From Aquatica leii (Eukaryota > Arthropoda > Insecta > Coleoptera > Lampyridae), in the NCBI GenBank assembly GCA_035610365.1, contig CM069433.1, forward strand, positions 168,966,882 to 169,030,881: a stretch of 64,000 nucleotides of DNA, written 5' to 3'. Position 1 is the first letter of the stretch. Each line of letters starts with the position of its first letter. Under the pieces are notes generated by a model, which worked only from the letters and a program-made list of their open reading frames with translations, did no database searches and had not been told where the DNA came from. This document shows, in pieces, positions 35,778 through 47,244 of the stretch. A program made the position numbers and the translations under genes.

Positions 35778-36567
35778 GGAACGTGGCAAGCTTTAAGAAT
35801 GACTATAGATTTATCTTGCTTAGGCGACTCCAAATAATTCAGATTCAGAGGAATAATACTTTGAGGAATTACTGAATTACGAAGAATAATTGTAGATTCA
35901 AAACGAGTGGGGAGCTGCTTGAATTAAAGGTTCAACCGCTGATTTACTTTTTTTTAACTAAAAATTATTTTAAAGCAAATACAAAATTAAAATCTTTAGA
36001 AAAAACAAATGTTTCTATAAAAGACAATAAGTGTAAAAACAAATCACAGTGCTAAATTGTGCTTCTATATCGACACGTTTTAGAGGTACTACTTTGTTAA
36101 ATTTTTGAGATAATTACCTGTAACTAACTCTTTAACTTTTTGAGAATGTTAAAAATAGGTTCAATCAATAACACTTCAATTTAAAAACTTATTAACAATA
36201 TAAATTTCTTTTTTAATTGAATAAATATGTTTTTTCCTTAAAGAATATTAATTCAATTCAATTGATATTTTTTAAAAACGATCAATCAATAAAATTTACT
36301 AGTTTTTAGTTATTTAATTATATTCTAAAAGATAAACTAACCTGAAATACTATAATGAGTTCATTTGAGTAATTCCAGTTACGTGTTAAAGTTATATCTT
36401 GACAAAAAAACAAATTAGATTTTGATAATTGTTGTTTGTTTTCATTTGTACTGAAAATTTGTAATTTATTATTCTAGCTAGTAAGTTTTTAATTATATTG
36501 ACTATTGTAATATGTTCTACTCTTATACTAGGATTATTAATTATAATTACCATTAATATAGATTGGC
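35778..36567. other. No recognisable gene
   Basis: AT-rich sequence. The 97-codon minus-strand frame at 36392-36685 overlaps the hammerhead-like motif and shows no known domain. Confidence 0.4.
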
Positions 36568-36599
36568 CTGATGAAGTTGGCACAATAGCCAACGAAACG
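36568..36599 (+). ncRNA. Hammerhead-like ribozyme motif, bulged
   Basis: CTGATGA (36568-36574) and GAAAC (36594-36598) flank a perfect 6-bp stem GTTGGC/GCCAAC with loop ACAATA. Upstream ATTGGC and downstream GCCACAAT can pair as stem I, and ACGTA follows GAAA as a minimal stem III and cleavage triplet. An extra A (36575) between CTGATGA and the stem departs from the strict consensus. Such motifs are known in Penelope-like elements and may act as dimers. Activity of this one is uncertain. Confidence 0.5.
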
Positions 36600-37379
36600 T
36601 AGCCACAATTACGACTGAGTTTTATTTCTGAGTGGTGCCTATCCTCCACATCGAAGGATTCTATCGTAGTATAGAAACACACCAAACTATGGAATGGAAA
36701 ATGATTAAGACATGCAGTTCTTTCTCGGAGATGGTGTTATTGGCTTATTTTTTGAAACTGGCACAACAACAAAGAATTGAAGCAGCTTGTCGAATTTGTA
36801 AAATCAGTCATGGTAAAATTAGATGTAATTGAAATTTTGGAAATCTTTGTAACAAAATACTGAACTACGAACAGCCAACTAGGTCTAATGTCGTCTCCTG
36901 GCCTCTATCCACGACTAGCAAACATCGGGAGTGGGGTGAGTATCGATTTCCGATTAAATAAAATAAAACTAAATTAAATTTCCGGGAGGCGAAACTAGGT
37001 TAAAGAACCAACCACGGAGAAGACTAGAATCAACCCAGAACTCCTATCGACATTAGAATTAGACAATGGCACAAGTAAAGAAAAAAAAAGAAAATAACGA
37101 TGGCAGCATATTCTCAAATTTTCAATAAGACTATCCTGTATTAAATATCGTTTATTATATTTAGCTGTACAAGGAATAATAAATTATGCACTACAATTAA
37201 AAAAAAAGATTTATCTTGCACTTTGTATAAATGATAATCGTATAGGTTTTGACCACTATAAGAAACACGCGTACCCGCGTTAACCCTTCTTTAGTTAAGG
37301 TCGTTTAAGGCTATGAATGTTATGATTATGCGTTGTGCCGAGTGGTTTTATAAATTTTTGATGGTTTTTGTTCGCGTTG
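36600..37379. other. Probable non-coding part of a retroelement
   Basis: Sequence after the hammerhead-like motif has no recognisable protein. A slightly GC-richer block at 36840-37060 is unidentified. Confidence 0.3.
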
Positions 37380-37990
37380 TCTCAAGTAAAACGGATCTAA
37401 GGGTACCTAAGTGATTTTGATCTCCCCCAAAACCTACCCCTAACTGAAAAAGTCGTTTCCTTTATCCGACAGCAAGCAATTGCCTTCTATCGTACAATCC
37501 TGCGTACAAAACTATTTCTTACAGGTCCTTTTTATCCCTGCTGCCCCCGTGAACAAAACCGGTGTCTGCATACAAATATCTGCAGCGATTTGAAATTTAA
37601 AAAAAAAACCACAGTGTTACATCAGGTAGGTGAAACCAATGTAAAATAAAATACTTTAATGTTAAGAACTAAACTATTTTTTTTAAACTAACAGCTAAAA
37701 ATCAAATTAAAATTATCTTATTCTAAGCTTATCTTATTCTTATCTGGTTGTAGAGTATCGCAGCTGGTTGGTACTGTGGCCGAGGTGGAACGAGCAGATA
37801 AGGGGTAGTCCTGCAACTTGTTTCCTACCGGAACTGCTGGTGGAACCCGGTGGTTGTTCCCTAATTGTTTTTTTTGTTATATAAATATACCGAAGGTAGA
37901 CACTTGGTGGTACAGAATCACACTTACCCACGATGTTATTAGGGATTCCAATTATCGTACGATGTCGCCCTGTGTTTAATATCCGGTTCA
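37380..37990. other. Unidentified GC-richer island
   Basis: Two blocks (37390-37580 and 37740-37880) are clearly less AT-rich than their neighbours, with words such as CCCTGCTGCCCCCGTGAAC and CTACCGGAACTGCTGGTGG. No known domain is recognised in any frame; the 83-codon minus frame is not convincing. A repeat of foreign composition is the likeliest explanation. Confidence 0.35.
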
Positions 37991-38329
37991 CTAACCGTAA
38001 GCATAAGGTTCGTTTAGTACCACTGATGCTTTTTTTTATTGTAAATTATAGCTCCCACTTAGGAGTCTTATTAGCCTAGGTAACGATATGCGAATACCAG
38101 CCAATTGACTTTATGCAGCTAATTATTTTACGCACAGGTAATGCAACAACCTTCTTTTGAGTACGTGTTTACAAGAAGTGAAGAATTCCTTCTGATAATC
38201 TATCAATAGGTCACCAATAGGTCGCTATACAAATTTGACCTGCATGTTAAGTTGCCTATACTTCAGCGTTTGTATTTTTAAATTCGTTACATCTTACTAA
38301 TTGTGAAACTTAAGCAAACACAGGATGAT

Positions 38330-38714
38330 GTAAACAGGAGATTTGTAGTTACTCAAGAATATATTAAATTTTACCGAATGTACACAGCCTTTCGTCCAGC
38401 AGTAGCAAAGGAGCGCTGCCTGTTTTATGCATACCTCAATGGATAATGGTAATCAGGTTGTGGGTAAAAATAAGTTTTATCAGTTACCTGAAATAGTAGT
38501 TAAGTTTCTTCAACTTGAAGATGCTATCTCATATACAGGTCATTCATTTCGAAGATCGTCTGCTACACTTTTAGTTGAATCTGGGAGAGACTTGATGACA
38601 CTAAAAAAACATGGCGGTTGGAAGTCATCAATGATCGCTGATGGGTATGTTGATAAATCGATATCACACAGGACAGAAATAGGTAATAAAGAATGTGTGG
38701 CAGTGCTGAAATAA
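38330..38714 (+). pseudogene. Tyrosine recombinase relic (Crypton-like)
   Basis: An upstream frame reads RMYTAFRPAVAKERCLFYA and stops. A second frame (38427-38714) continues with QLPEIVVKFLQLEDA, YTGHSFRRSSATLLV, LKKHGGWKSS and MIADGYVDKS. The H-x-x-R box (GHSFRR), the HGGW box and a Tyr in the usual nucleophile position are the catalytic core of tyrosine recombinases of the type found in insect Crypton-related elements. The frame change just before 38427 and loss of the N-terminal part indicate a relic. Intact proteins would integrate circular DNA by strand exchange. An alternative is a domesticated relative, but nothing upstream supports an intact gene. Confidence 0.75.
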
Positions 38715-41306
38715 CCCGATTTGCGACTAGGTTGTGTTCAGAAAAAAATATAATTTCAACACAAGAAAATTCGACTGTTGTACCGAATAGTTCAAGGAAC
38801 ATGTCATTCAAGCAATGCACACGTTTAATAATTGTACTTTTGATATAAAGGAAATGTAACAGTTGTATAATAAAATATTTTAAAAGTAAACATCTACCTT
38901 TACTTATGTGTATATATACGAGAAAAAAGCACTTATTTTTTTCCCGGGGAAAAAAATAGTTGTCAAAAAGTGACAGTTTAGCTCCTGTCAAATGACACAA
39001 AGCTTTATATTTTTTTCCCCGCTACAAAAAAAAACATTTTTTAAAAATATAAAATAACGACATGTAACAACACAGTTTTTAATTCTTTTTTTTGCCGCAT
39101 TTAATTAATAAAAATGTCAGTATACTTTTGCGAAACGTTGAATTACCCTGTATATGACTGCATAGTTTTACAAATATCTGTTATTATTTATTATTAGTTT
39201 TCAAAAATTCCATTAAAATCATCACACTTAACGTCGTACACTATAATTACTACTTTTTAATACATAACTAAATAACTTTTACGCATTAGTACAAGAAAAT
39301 AAAATAAAAAAATTGTATATGTTGTTGCATATATTTATACTTCTGCAACATTAATCATTGAGATATTCACCAAAACAAAAATTGTAAATTGTATGCATGT
39401 ACATTGTTCAGTATGTGCATTTTTCATATGACTCATCAGTTTGTGGTTTTTGGTACCGTTCGTTTCTCATACATATGTTTATTGGTTTTATCATATTTGT
39501 ATATTTTTATTTGCAAAAATAAAAAAGAATTAAATTCGAACGATCTTATTTGCTAACTTACTTTTATTGAATGAAGTATATAAATTACAATTATTAATGG
39601 TTTAATTCTGGAAGTTATTTTATTTTTATTATTTTTGTACTAAATAGTTATTATTATTCTGTAATATCATCAATTATTAATGATACTTTAGAATATAAAT
39701 TATATATAATAAATTGTCAGAGAAAATCATATTTAATATAAGTACAACAGAGGATGTCACGAGACAAACAAAAAATATTTTTACTTTGCGAAACAGTAAA
39801 TCTTTAACAAAATGGAAACATTAATACATAAAACATAAACTAACGTTCAATTGTAGGGTTCAACAATAGAACCTCTTTAGATTCGAATTAAAAATGAAAT
39901 GGCACAATCTGTTTTTACAATTCTTTTAAAAGAAAAAAAGTTGTTTGAAACAAAGTAAACGCCAGACGTTTGATAAAATGCGTCAGAAGCAAAATAAAAC
40001 AGAAGTATCTTTTATTATATCAAACAATAATTTTATTATTTAATTCCGTAACTAAAAATTTTTTTTTACATAAATAGAAATGCAATAACAAAACAAAAAT
40101 AATAACTTTCGTATTTCTGCAAATCCACCGCTTGATGTTTTAAAAAAAAATTCGTAAAATAGAATAAACGTCAAGTGTCCTTTTGAAATAATTTTTACGT
40201 TAGTTTCGCGTTTGCAGCATTGTTTCAAAACAAACTTTGTTTTTAGCAAATACATAGCATCGTAAAAATTAATATTGAAGTTCCATTCACAAATTGTTGG
40301 ACTAAAAATACTTTTACTTTATAAATAGGGTTCAAAGCTTGTTATTTAAATATTGATAATAATACGCAGATAAAAATAAAACAATGTAAAAATTTAGGCG
40401 TTGTTTTTTTATCCTTACTAAAAAAATAGGGCATTAAAAAGTATTGAAAATACAAAATTTTAGGTTAGAGAGCAGATAAAGATATTTAAAAATTTTATTA
40501 AAATTTAAATATAAATCTCGGATTTTTATTATTATTTATTATTATTCCGACGACTTTGTTTTTTTTTAGAGGAACATGTTACTATTTCATTTAGAAAAAT
40601 TTTAAATACTCTTGAGTAATTTTAATGTTGAGTTGGCGCCAAAACTAGATGACGTGCGGAGAAGTTAGACGTAAATCTTCTAATTTTTTAGAAAATTTTG
40701 TGGTACCTCTATCATTTCGTATGCAATAAAGCGCATTCCTTCTAAGTTTTGCGCAAGACGTGATCAAGTAGAGAAAAAGTGCTCGAATTTCCGCTTTGGA
40801 ATGGTTTTCCGTGTGCGAACGAAGGGTCATGCAAATTTAGATAATTCCTGTTTATGAATATTTGTGGCATTTTTGAATTAATCTACTGTCATTAAGACGA
40901 ATATCAAGCATGTACTTTCCGTATTTATGTTTTAATAATTGGAATTATAAAACATAAGATTATCGTATTAAATTTATAGTTAACGCACACGCATATTAAT
41001 CGAATTTCGTTATCTGACTTTCCCCACGTTGTTACTTGGTTCACCGTACTCAATTTTGTTGTCATATTTAATGTTGTAACATTGCTTTCGTTGTAAAGAA
41101 GAATCTTCGCATTTGTTGTAAAGAAACTTATCGCATTCGTCGTAAAAAGAAAATTCGGTTTAATCGAGGAAACTACCGTTTTTGTTGTATGAGGAAATGA
41201 TTCTATTCTGGTTACAATTAAAAGTTTCAAACCTTATTTATCGTAGTGGTATGTATAAAAAGGTTTTTAGGTCAATTGCTACGTTGTGATTTAGTTTTAG
41301 GGCTCC
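38715..41306. other. AT-rich stretch without recognisable gene
   Basis: Several chance frames up to 145 codons on the minus strand overlap the recombinase relic and AT-rich DNA. GTTGTAAAG-type words recur at 41090-41150, resembling the repeats at 20156-20330. TTACCCTGTATA near 39143 also occurs near the left ends of family 1 LTRs. Confidence 0.45.
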
Positions 41307-41432
41307 GGATAATTTTAAGGTTTTGGATAATTTTAAGACATCGGATAATTTTATAATATTGGATAGTTTAAATATCCACGATAATTTTGGGAGCCAACAG
41401 AATTTTAAGGTTCCGGTTAAACTTTAAGATAT
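41307..41432. repeat. 18-bp minisatellite, seven units
   Basis: Units start at 41307, 41325, 41343, 41361, 41379, 41397 and 41415 with an exact 18-bp period and a consensus near GGATAATTTTAAGNTTTC. The first three are well conserved and the later ones diverged. 18 is a multiple of 3, but stops occur and no coding role is indicated. Confidence 0.85.
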
Positions 41433-42247
41433 CGACAAATGTAATATACCTGCTTGGATTATCCATACGTTAACAGGATAACTTAATCTAATAAACCAAT
41501 AATAACGCTAAGCAAGAAAGATAAGTCAACTACCTTACTTCATTATCGACGTAATTGTGGCGGCGGGAAAGATTCGACTGACGGCGGGCATATACGATAC
41601 AATATGTTTGTTTACTTTTCAATTTTGTAGTAATTAATTTTATGTTTAAAATTATTGTAAAACTGATAACTGGTAATTGAAGGTCGCCTAATTTAGCGCG
41701 TAAATAGAAATAATTGAGAGGTAATTGTGATTTTTTCCTTATACATTTTAAATTTTTGAACATGTACTGGCAACCAAGATTACACAAAACAAACCTATGT
41801 AAATAACTATCCCAAGTTTGACTTCCTACCTGTCAGTGGAACCTAATTCTCACATAAATGGATTACTACAATACTTTTAAAGTAAATATTGATTTAGTTG
41901 ATTTTTACAGTATTTTATTTTGGCATTTTTTTTATTGCATTAATAAATAGAAAAGTATTTGGAAAACCATAGTTATTATAGCGTGTTTTTTTTATCTTAT
42001 GTGTGTGTGTGTTTTTTTTTAGCTTTGTTATTGTGTTTTATTTCTTTACGGACATTTTCAAAACCATAGTTTTTATTGCGCGACTTTTCTTCTTATTATG
42101 TGTAATTTTTTTTCGGCTATTTTGAAAACCATAGTTTATATTGCGTGTTTTGTCTTATCGTGTATATGCTTTTTTGGCGTTTTGAGAACAATAGTGCGTT
42201 TTTGCTGTTATTGTGTTTTATTTTTTTAAGAGCATTTTTAAAACTAC

Positions 42248-43120
42248 CATATACCATGTATTCCCTCCTAAAATCGTATCTTACAGACAGACAATTCTAT
42301 ATACACTATCAAGAGGTGAATACTGATATTTGTACGATTAATGCTGGGGTACCGCAAGGGAGCATTCTCGGCCCAATCCTTTATTTAATCTATATGGCGG
42401 ATCTTCCAACAACGAAAATAACAACAATGGCAACGTTTGCGGATGACATTGCAATATTGGCAACGCATCATAATAACATTATTGCATCTGCAAATTTACA
42501 AACCCATCTTAACAGGCTGCAACCATGGCTAACAAAATGGCGAATACAAGTTAATGATACAAAATCTAACCACATCACATTTACCATGAAGAGGAACAAT
42601 TGTCCTCCAGTTACTTTGAATAATTGCCAAATTCCTATAAGAACGGAAATACCTCGGAATCAACCTTGACAGAAGACTAACATGGCGAACGCATATATTT
42701 AATAAGAGAAAACAATTGGGCATAAAATATAGACAGATGTATTGGTTGCTGGGAAAAACCTCACAGCTATCTCAACACAGTAAACTCCTGTTATACAAAG
42801 CAATATTAAAACCTATATGGACTTATGGGATTCCCCTTTGGGGATCGGCTAGCAGAAATATTGAGATACTACAGCGCTTCCAAAACAAAGTTATTCGCAA
42901 CATAGTTAACGCTCCATGGTACATACCCAACACAGTGCTACATAAAGACCTAAAAATAGTTACAGTACGTGATGAAATAACTAATAACAGTGAAAAATAT
43001 AAGACAAAATTAGAATCACATGTTAATGAATTAGCTGTTAATTTGTTAAATGAAGACAACGAAATCCGACGGCTAAAAAGATTTAAACCATCAGACTTAA
43101 CAAACAGATTTAAAAATTAA
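42248..43120 (+). pseudogene. Jockey-type reverse transcriptase, C-terminal part
   Basis: The first frame runs SLLKSYLTDRQFYIHY, INAGVPQGSILGPILY (RT motif B) and ATFADDIAILATH, where FADD (42436-42447) is the catalytic box. It then reads LQPWLTKWRIQVN and leaves frame near 42645. The continuing frame reads YLGINLDRRLTW, MYWLLGKTSQLS, ILKPIWTYGIPLWGSAS and FQNKVIRNIVNAPWYIPN, the typical C-terminal end of Jockey-clade ORF2, and stops at 43120. Only one frameshift separates the two halves, so the copy is fairly young. The endonuclease and the N-terminal half of the RT are lost by 5' truncation. The part of a longer frame before 42245 belongs to the satellite. Confidence 0.9.
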
Positions 43121-43174
43121 CATATAAAGACATTAAAGTGTGTAATTAAACCAGTGCATAACTTAATTTATTAA

Positions 43175-43200
43175 AGGAGATAATCAATGGATTATCTCCT
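43175..43200 (+). other. Hairpin in LINE 3' UTR
   Basis: AGGAGATAAT and ATTATCTCCT form a perfect 10-bp stem with a 6-nt loop CAATGG, 55 bp after the stop codon. 3' UTR hairpins in LINEs can be recognised by the reverse transcriptase; that role here is inferred. Confidence 0.8.
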
Positions 43201-43588
43201 CCAATACATGTAGGAGATATTGTTAAGTTTAGTATATAAGTAACGATGTGACATACAGTGTATTTATAGCTTGAAAACTTCAGGCTGATGGTACAATAAA
43301 AAAGGAGTTATAAAAAAAAAAAAATTTTTAAAACCATAGTGTTTATTACGTACTTTTCGTGTTATCGTGTGTGATTTCTTTTCGAGTATTTTGAAATCCA
43401 TAGTTTATATTGCGTACTTTTTCTTATCGTGTGTGTGTTTTTTTAGGGTTTTAAAAATAATAGCTTATAATGCGTTTCGATTGTTATTGTGTATTATTTT
43501 TTTACGGGCATTTTGAAAACCATAGTTTTTATTGCGCGTTTTTTCTTGTTATCATGGGTGATTTTTTCTTAAACTATTGAGTTAAAGA

Positions 43589-46190
43589 ATGGGCATACAC
43601 AGCAGGAAGAATAAAGTTGCTTGGAGGAGCAGAAAATTGGCTCTAAAACGTAAGTAAATGTAATGCCTAAGAATGATACTCTATAGTTTTATTACGGTTA
43701 AAAAGTTTTTGCAAAATAATTAAATTATATAAAATTATAAAACAAGTATTTTATATCATAATGCAACTAATTTTGAAATAAAAATACTTCTAGATATCGT
43801 ATCCAACATTCACGGCTACATTCAACTGCTGTTGTTTGTAGTTGTCAACAGCACTTTTGTCTTCAAGGCAAAAAAATTCTTTTTTCCTATAACAACAAAG
43901 TTTTACATAACATGTACATACATATTTTTTAGTTTGTTTGGTAAAAAAGTTTCCTGTACATAATACGATATTCTGTTGAATTATTTGCCAGAATTACCTA
44001 CACATTGTTAACAATTTTTTATAACTGTTTTTACCGTCTTCATACAGGTGACATGGTAGCTGCTACAACAGAAAAGGCGGTAAGCAAAGTAATGCTCGTG
44101 AAGCTGTTTCCGAAAAATCAGAAAGCATAACTGATCTTCCAGCATTAGAAGTAGAATCCGTGTTTCCGGAAATAAACGAACACGAAGATACTTAAAGAAT
44201 TTATGGACGTCGTATCGTAGACATATTACACGTTTTTAACTCTTTAAAAAAATACAGCATCAGGGATTCGGTTGTTGTTTCTTTAACCTCGATATTGTTG
44301 CGGAGAGGAGATTTGGCCTACGATCCGTATTTTATACAAAGTGTGCAATCTTGAAGAAAGTTTTTCTTCGGAAGATGAAACAAACGTTGACGTAAACTAG
44401 GCTGCCGTTTCGGGAGCAGTCGCTATTGGAATAGGATGTACCCAGTTTTCCGAGTTATGTCTTGCGCTTGATATTTTCAAGATGTCAACTCGTACTTATT
44501 TAAAGAATCAAGATACTGTCCAGGAAGCAATTGATGAATGTGTTTAGGAAAGCATGCTCGAAGCTGGTAGAGAAGAGGCTCGTTTAGCCCATAAAACTAA
44601 CAACGTGGATAATAACGGCATCTCACTTATCAGCGTTATTGTTGATGGAGCTTGGTCCAAAAGGTCCTACAAACGCAATTATAATGCTTCGTCTGGTGTT
44701 GCTGCCATCATTGGTGTGGCTACCAAAAAAGTTTTATACATTGCTGTGAAAAATAAATATTCCTCACTATGTGCAAGGTATGCTGCTAAAAATAAAATTA
44801 TTCCAGTTCACAAGTGTTTTAAGAATTGGTCAGGATCTTCCACGGGAATGGAAGCAGCCTTGATCTTAGATGGATTTAAGAGTTCTCTAAACGTTCATGG
44901 CGTCAAATATAACAAAATTATTGGGGATGGACACAGTAGTGTATATCGGACAGTCAAGGATTCAAAATCATATGGACCCAATTGTTTCATTGAAAAAATG
45001 TAATGCCGAAACCACATTTTAAGAAATTATTGTAATCATATACACGATTTATATAAATCTAGTAGAAAAGACCCCATTACAACATTTATAACAAAAAATA
45101 TTCTACGTTTTCGCACGGCAATCGCGATTTCAAATTATAGTGAGTAGGGTAACAAATCACGCATCAAGTTTATTGGAAAATGTAGATACTAACCACGTGA
45201 ACAATTTAAATTCAATTATCAACAAGTTATTGGGAAGTAAGCGAATAAATTTTTCACAAAAAGAAAACTATCAGACTAGATGTATGGCTGCTGCTCTCAA
45301 TTATAACATCAGAAAACCAATTCTTACTAAAGTGTAGTCAAAATTAAATAACGGGGGAACTGTAGAATTAAATACCAAAAAACATTGTATGGTTTAGAAA
45401 AAGAAGACACCATTAGTAAAAAAAAAACTTCTTGAAACCTTGTGCTTCAGCGAATTTCGAGTACGGGGATATTCCTGCAGATGATCTACAATCACATTTA
45501 TTAGAGGAATTCGAGAAAAACTATTTGGCAACGTTATTGGTTTTAGATATATCAAAACTTGAAGAAGAAACTAAAGGTCAAAGCTCTAATCCACGTTGGC
45601 TTGCAGCTCGTTCAGAAAGACTAACTGCTAGCAGTTTTGGAAACGTGTGTAAACTGCGCTTAAACACTTTTACAGCCAATATGATGAAAACAATTTTATA
45701 TGCTCCAAAGTTGCAGTGCATCCATCCAACACGAAATTTCCAACAAAGACAAAGTCGAAAAGTGTGGTTTGTTTGTGGATCGTAACAACAAATATCTGGG
45801 AGCATCTCTAGACGGTCTAGTGGAGGCAAATGCTCATATTGAGTGCCCGTATTCCGGAAGGTATGGTACATACCTTGCGCGAAGTAATTCTAAATAAATC
45901 CATAAATTAATTGGAAGTTGTCAACGACACTATTAAACTTAAAAAAGAGCATGATTATTATTATCAAATACAGGGTGAGTTACATATAGCTACCAGAGCA
46001 TTTTGCTATTTAGTTGTTTGCGCAAATATAGATTTAGAAATTATAATAATACAAAAAGATCATAATTTTTGGTTAAATGAAATGGAACAAAAGTAAAAAA
46101 ATTTTTTATAGGCGCTATGTTACCGGAAATTATTGACTCTCGTCGTTCGCAAAATTTACCTATGAGGCAAATAAATGTATCAAAGTTGTA
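43589..46190 (+). pseudogene. Mutator-like/YqaJ nuclease fusion gene relic
   Basis: Exon 1 starts at ATG 43589 (MGIHSRKNKVAWRSRK) and ends at GTAAGT (43650). Exon 2 begins after CATACAG at 44048. In shifting frames it contains GRRIVDILHVFNSLK and then the Mutator-like transposase domain (44554-45003): SVIVDGAWSKRSYKRNYNA, SGVAAIIGVATKKVLY, HKCFKNWSGSSTGMEA and KIIGDGHSSVYRTV. The last part (45432-46190) is a YqaJ-type nuclease: GQSSNPRWLAARSERLTAS, KCGLFVDRNNKYLGASLDGL, IECPYSGRYG (normally EIKCP-like), HDYYYQIQGELHIA and LPEIIDSRRSQNLPMR. Stops (e.g. 44194, 44398, 44548, 45001) and frame changes make it inactive. This domain pairing is seen in repeated arthropod genes of uncertain role. Confidence 0.8.
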
Positions 46191-47244
46191 AATTAGGTTT
46201 GTAAACTATTTGACTTTTTGTTTTACTGTTTTGTTTTTTTTTAGTTATCGATTTAACTTTAGTTGAAGAGTTCTTTGTATGTAGGTAGTAAAAATGTTTC
46301 GAATTTTGTTTGAATGCAGAATTATTATAAGTTTTTGTCATATTGGGTAAATGTTATTAAAAGTGTAATCTTTCATCAAAGTATTATTTTTTCTGCGGTC
46401 GTATTTAAAAAGTTTCTTTCTAGTAATCCGAACTTTCATTTATATATTACAGTCGAAGTTCCATTCAGTGAACTCCTATACAATGATTTTCTTATGTAGT
46501 GATGATTTTCTTAGGATTTTTCTTAGAATTATTCACCTGTCTTTAGCCTTATTAACACCTTGTTAAAGGGATTATAGGATTTTTTATTTATACAATACAG
46601 ACAGACTTTCACTAATGTTACTAAGAATTCCATCAATTTATGTAAATGCATAAAGATACTACAAACACAAATTAATTTATAAATGTAGGTACCACTGGAT
46701 AGCTATTTTAATGTATACTATGTAATAAGCATAATCTGTTTACTAACAAAAGTTTCTTTGATATTTTATATTAATTAGTCTTTATTTAATTTAATTTAAT
46801 TTCTTAAGTATAAATTATATATAGTGATGTGGGGATTTTTGACGATCGCTATATCAAAGTTCGACTACATTTAGAGCCAATTTACATTACTGTTAAATTT
46901 AAAAGCTCGATTATTATTATTATTAAATTCAGACGCATATCGCTAAAATAACTAGATATTTTTCTATTATTGTCAGATTACAACTATTTACAATAAGAGC
47001 AATAAGTAAATGTCATTAGTAACATTTTTGAAGTAGGATTAATGGTTACTAGTTACGAGGTTATAAAAATAAAGACAAAGCAGGTAAAGTTTTAAATATA
47101 GTCAGTAACCTAAGAAAATGTCTAAAAAATAATGTATGTTTGGTTGCGTATTTAAGTAAAAGCAGGCGCAAAGTTAAAATCTACAAAAGGTACTATAGAG
47201 CCTTAAGAAGATATCTTTTTACAAGAATTTTGTTATTTGGGTAA
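46191..47244. other. No clear gene
   Basis: AT-rich DNA. The last ~200 bp may be decayed BEL pol sequence leading into the integrase relic, but no motif is firm. Confidence 0.4.

Larger units (their letters stand above)
42245..43323 (+). mobile_element. 5'-truncated Jockey-type LINE insertion
   Basis: The insertion is bounded by an 11-bp duplication ATTTTTAAAAC (42234-42244 and 43324-43334), ends in an A-rich tail (TATAAAAAAA...) and is truncated at the 5' side, the hallmarks of target-primed reverse transcription. It contains the second half of a reverse transcriptase frame and a 3' UTR with a strong hairpin. Confidence 0.95.
41960..43570. repeat. ~63-bp satellite array interrupted by LINE
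   Basis: Units built on GAAAACCATAGTTTATATTG, GCG, a T-rich tract, TTATTGTGTGT and CGGGCATTTT recur at about 41963, 42059, 42123 and 42181 before the LINE and at about 43327, 43389, 43447 and 43513 after it. Spacing is about 58-66 bp, with one longer interval. The two halves were one array before the insertion. Confidence 0.85.

Noticed and set aside
38563-39000. 145-codon minus-strand open frame
   Set aside because: Half of it is the antisense of the tyrosine recombinase relic and the rest is AT-rich; no domain.
42145-42244. Start of the long frame leading into the LINE
   Set aside because: This part is satellite DNA read through by chance; the LINE begins after the duplication at 42245.
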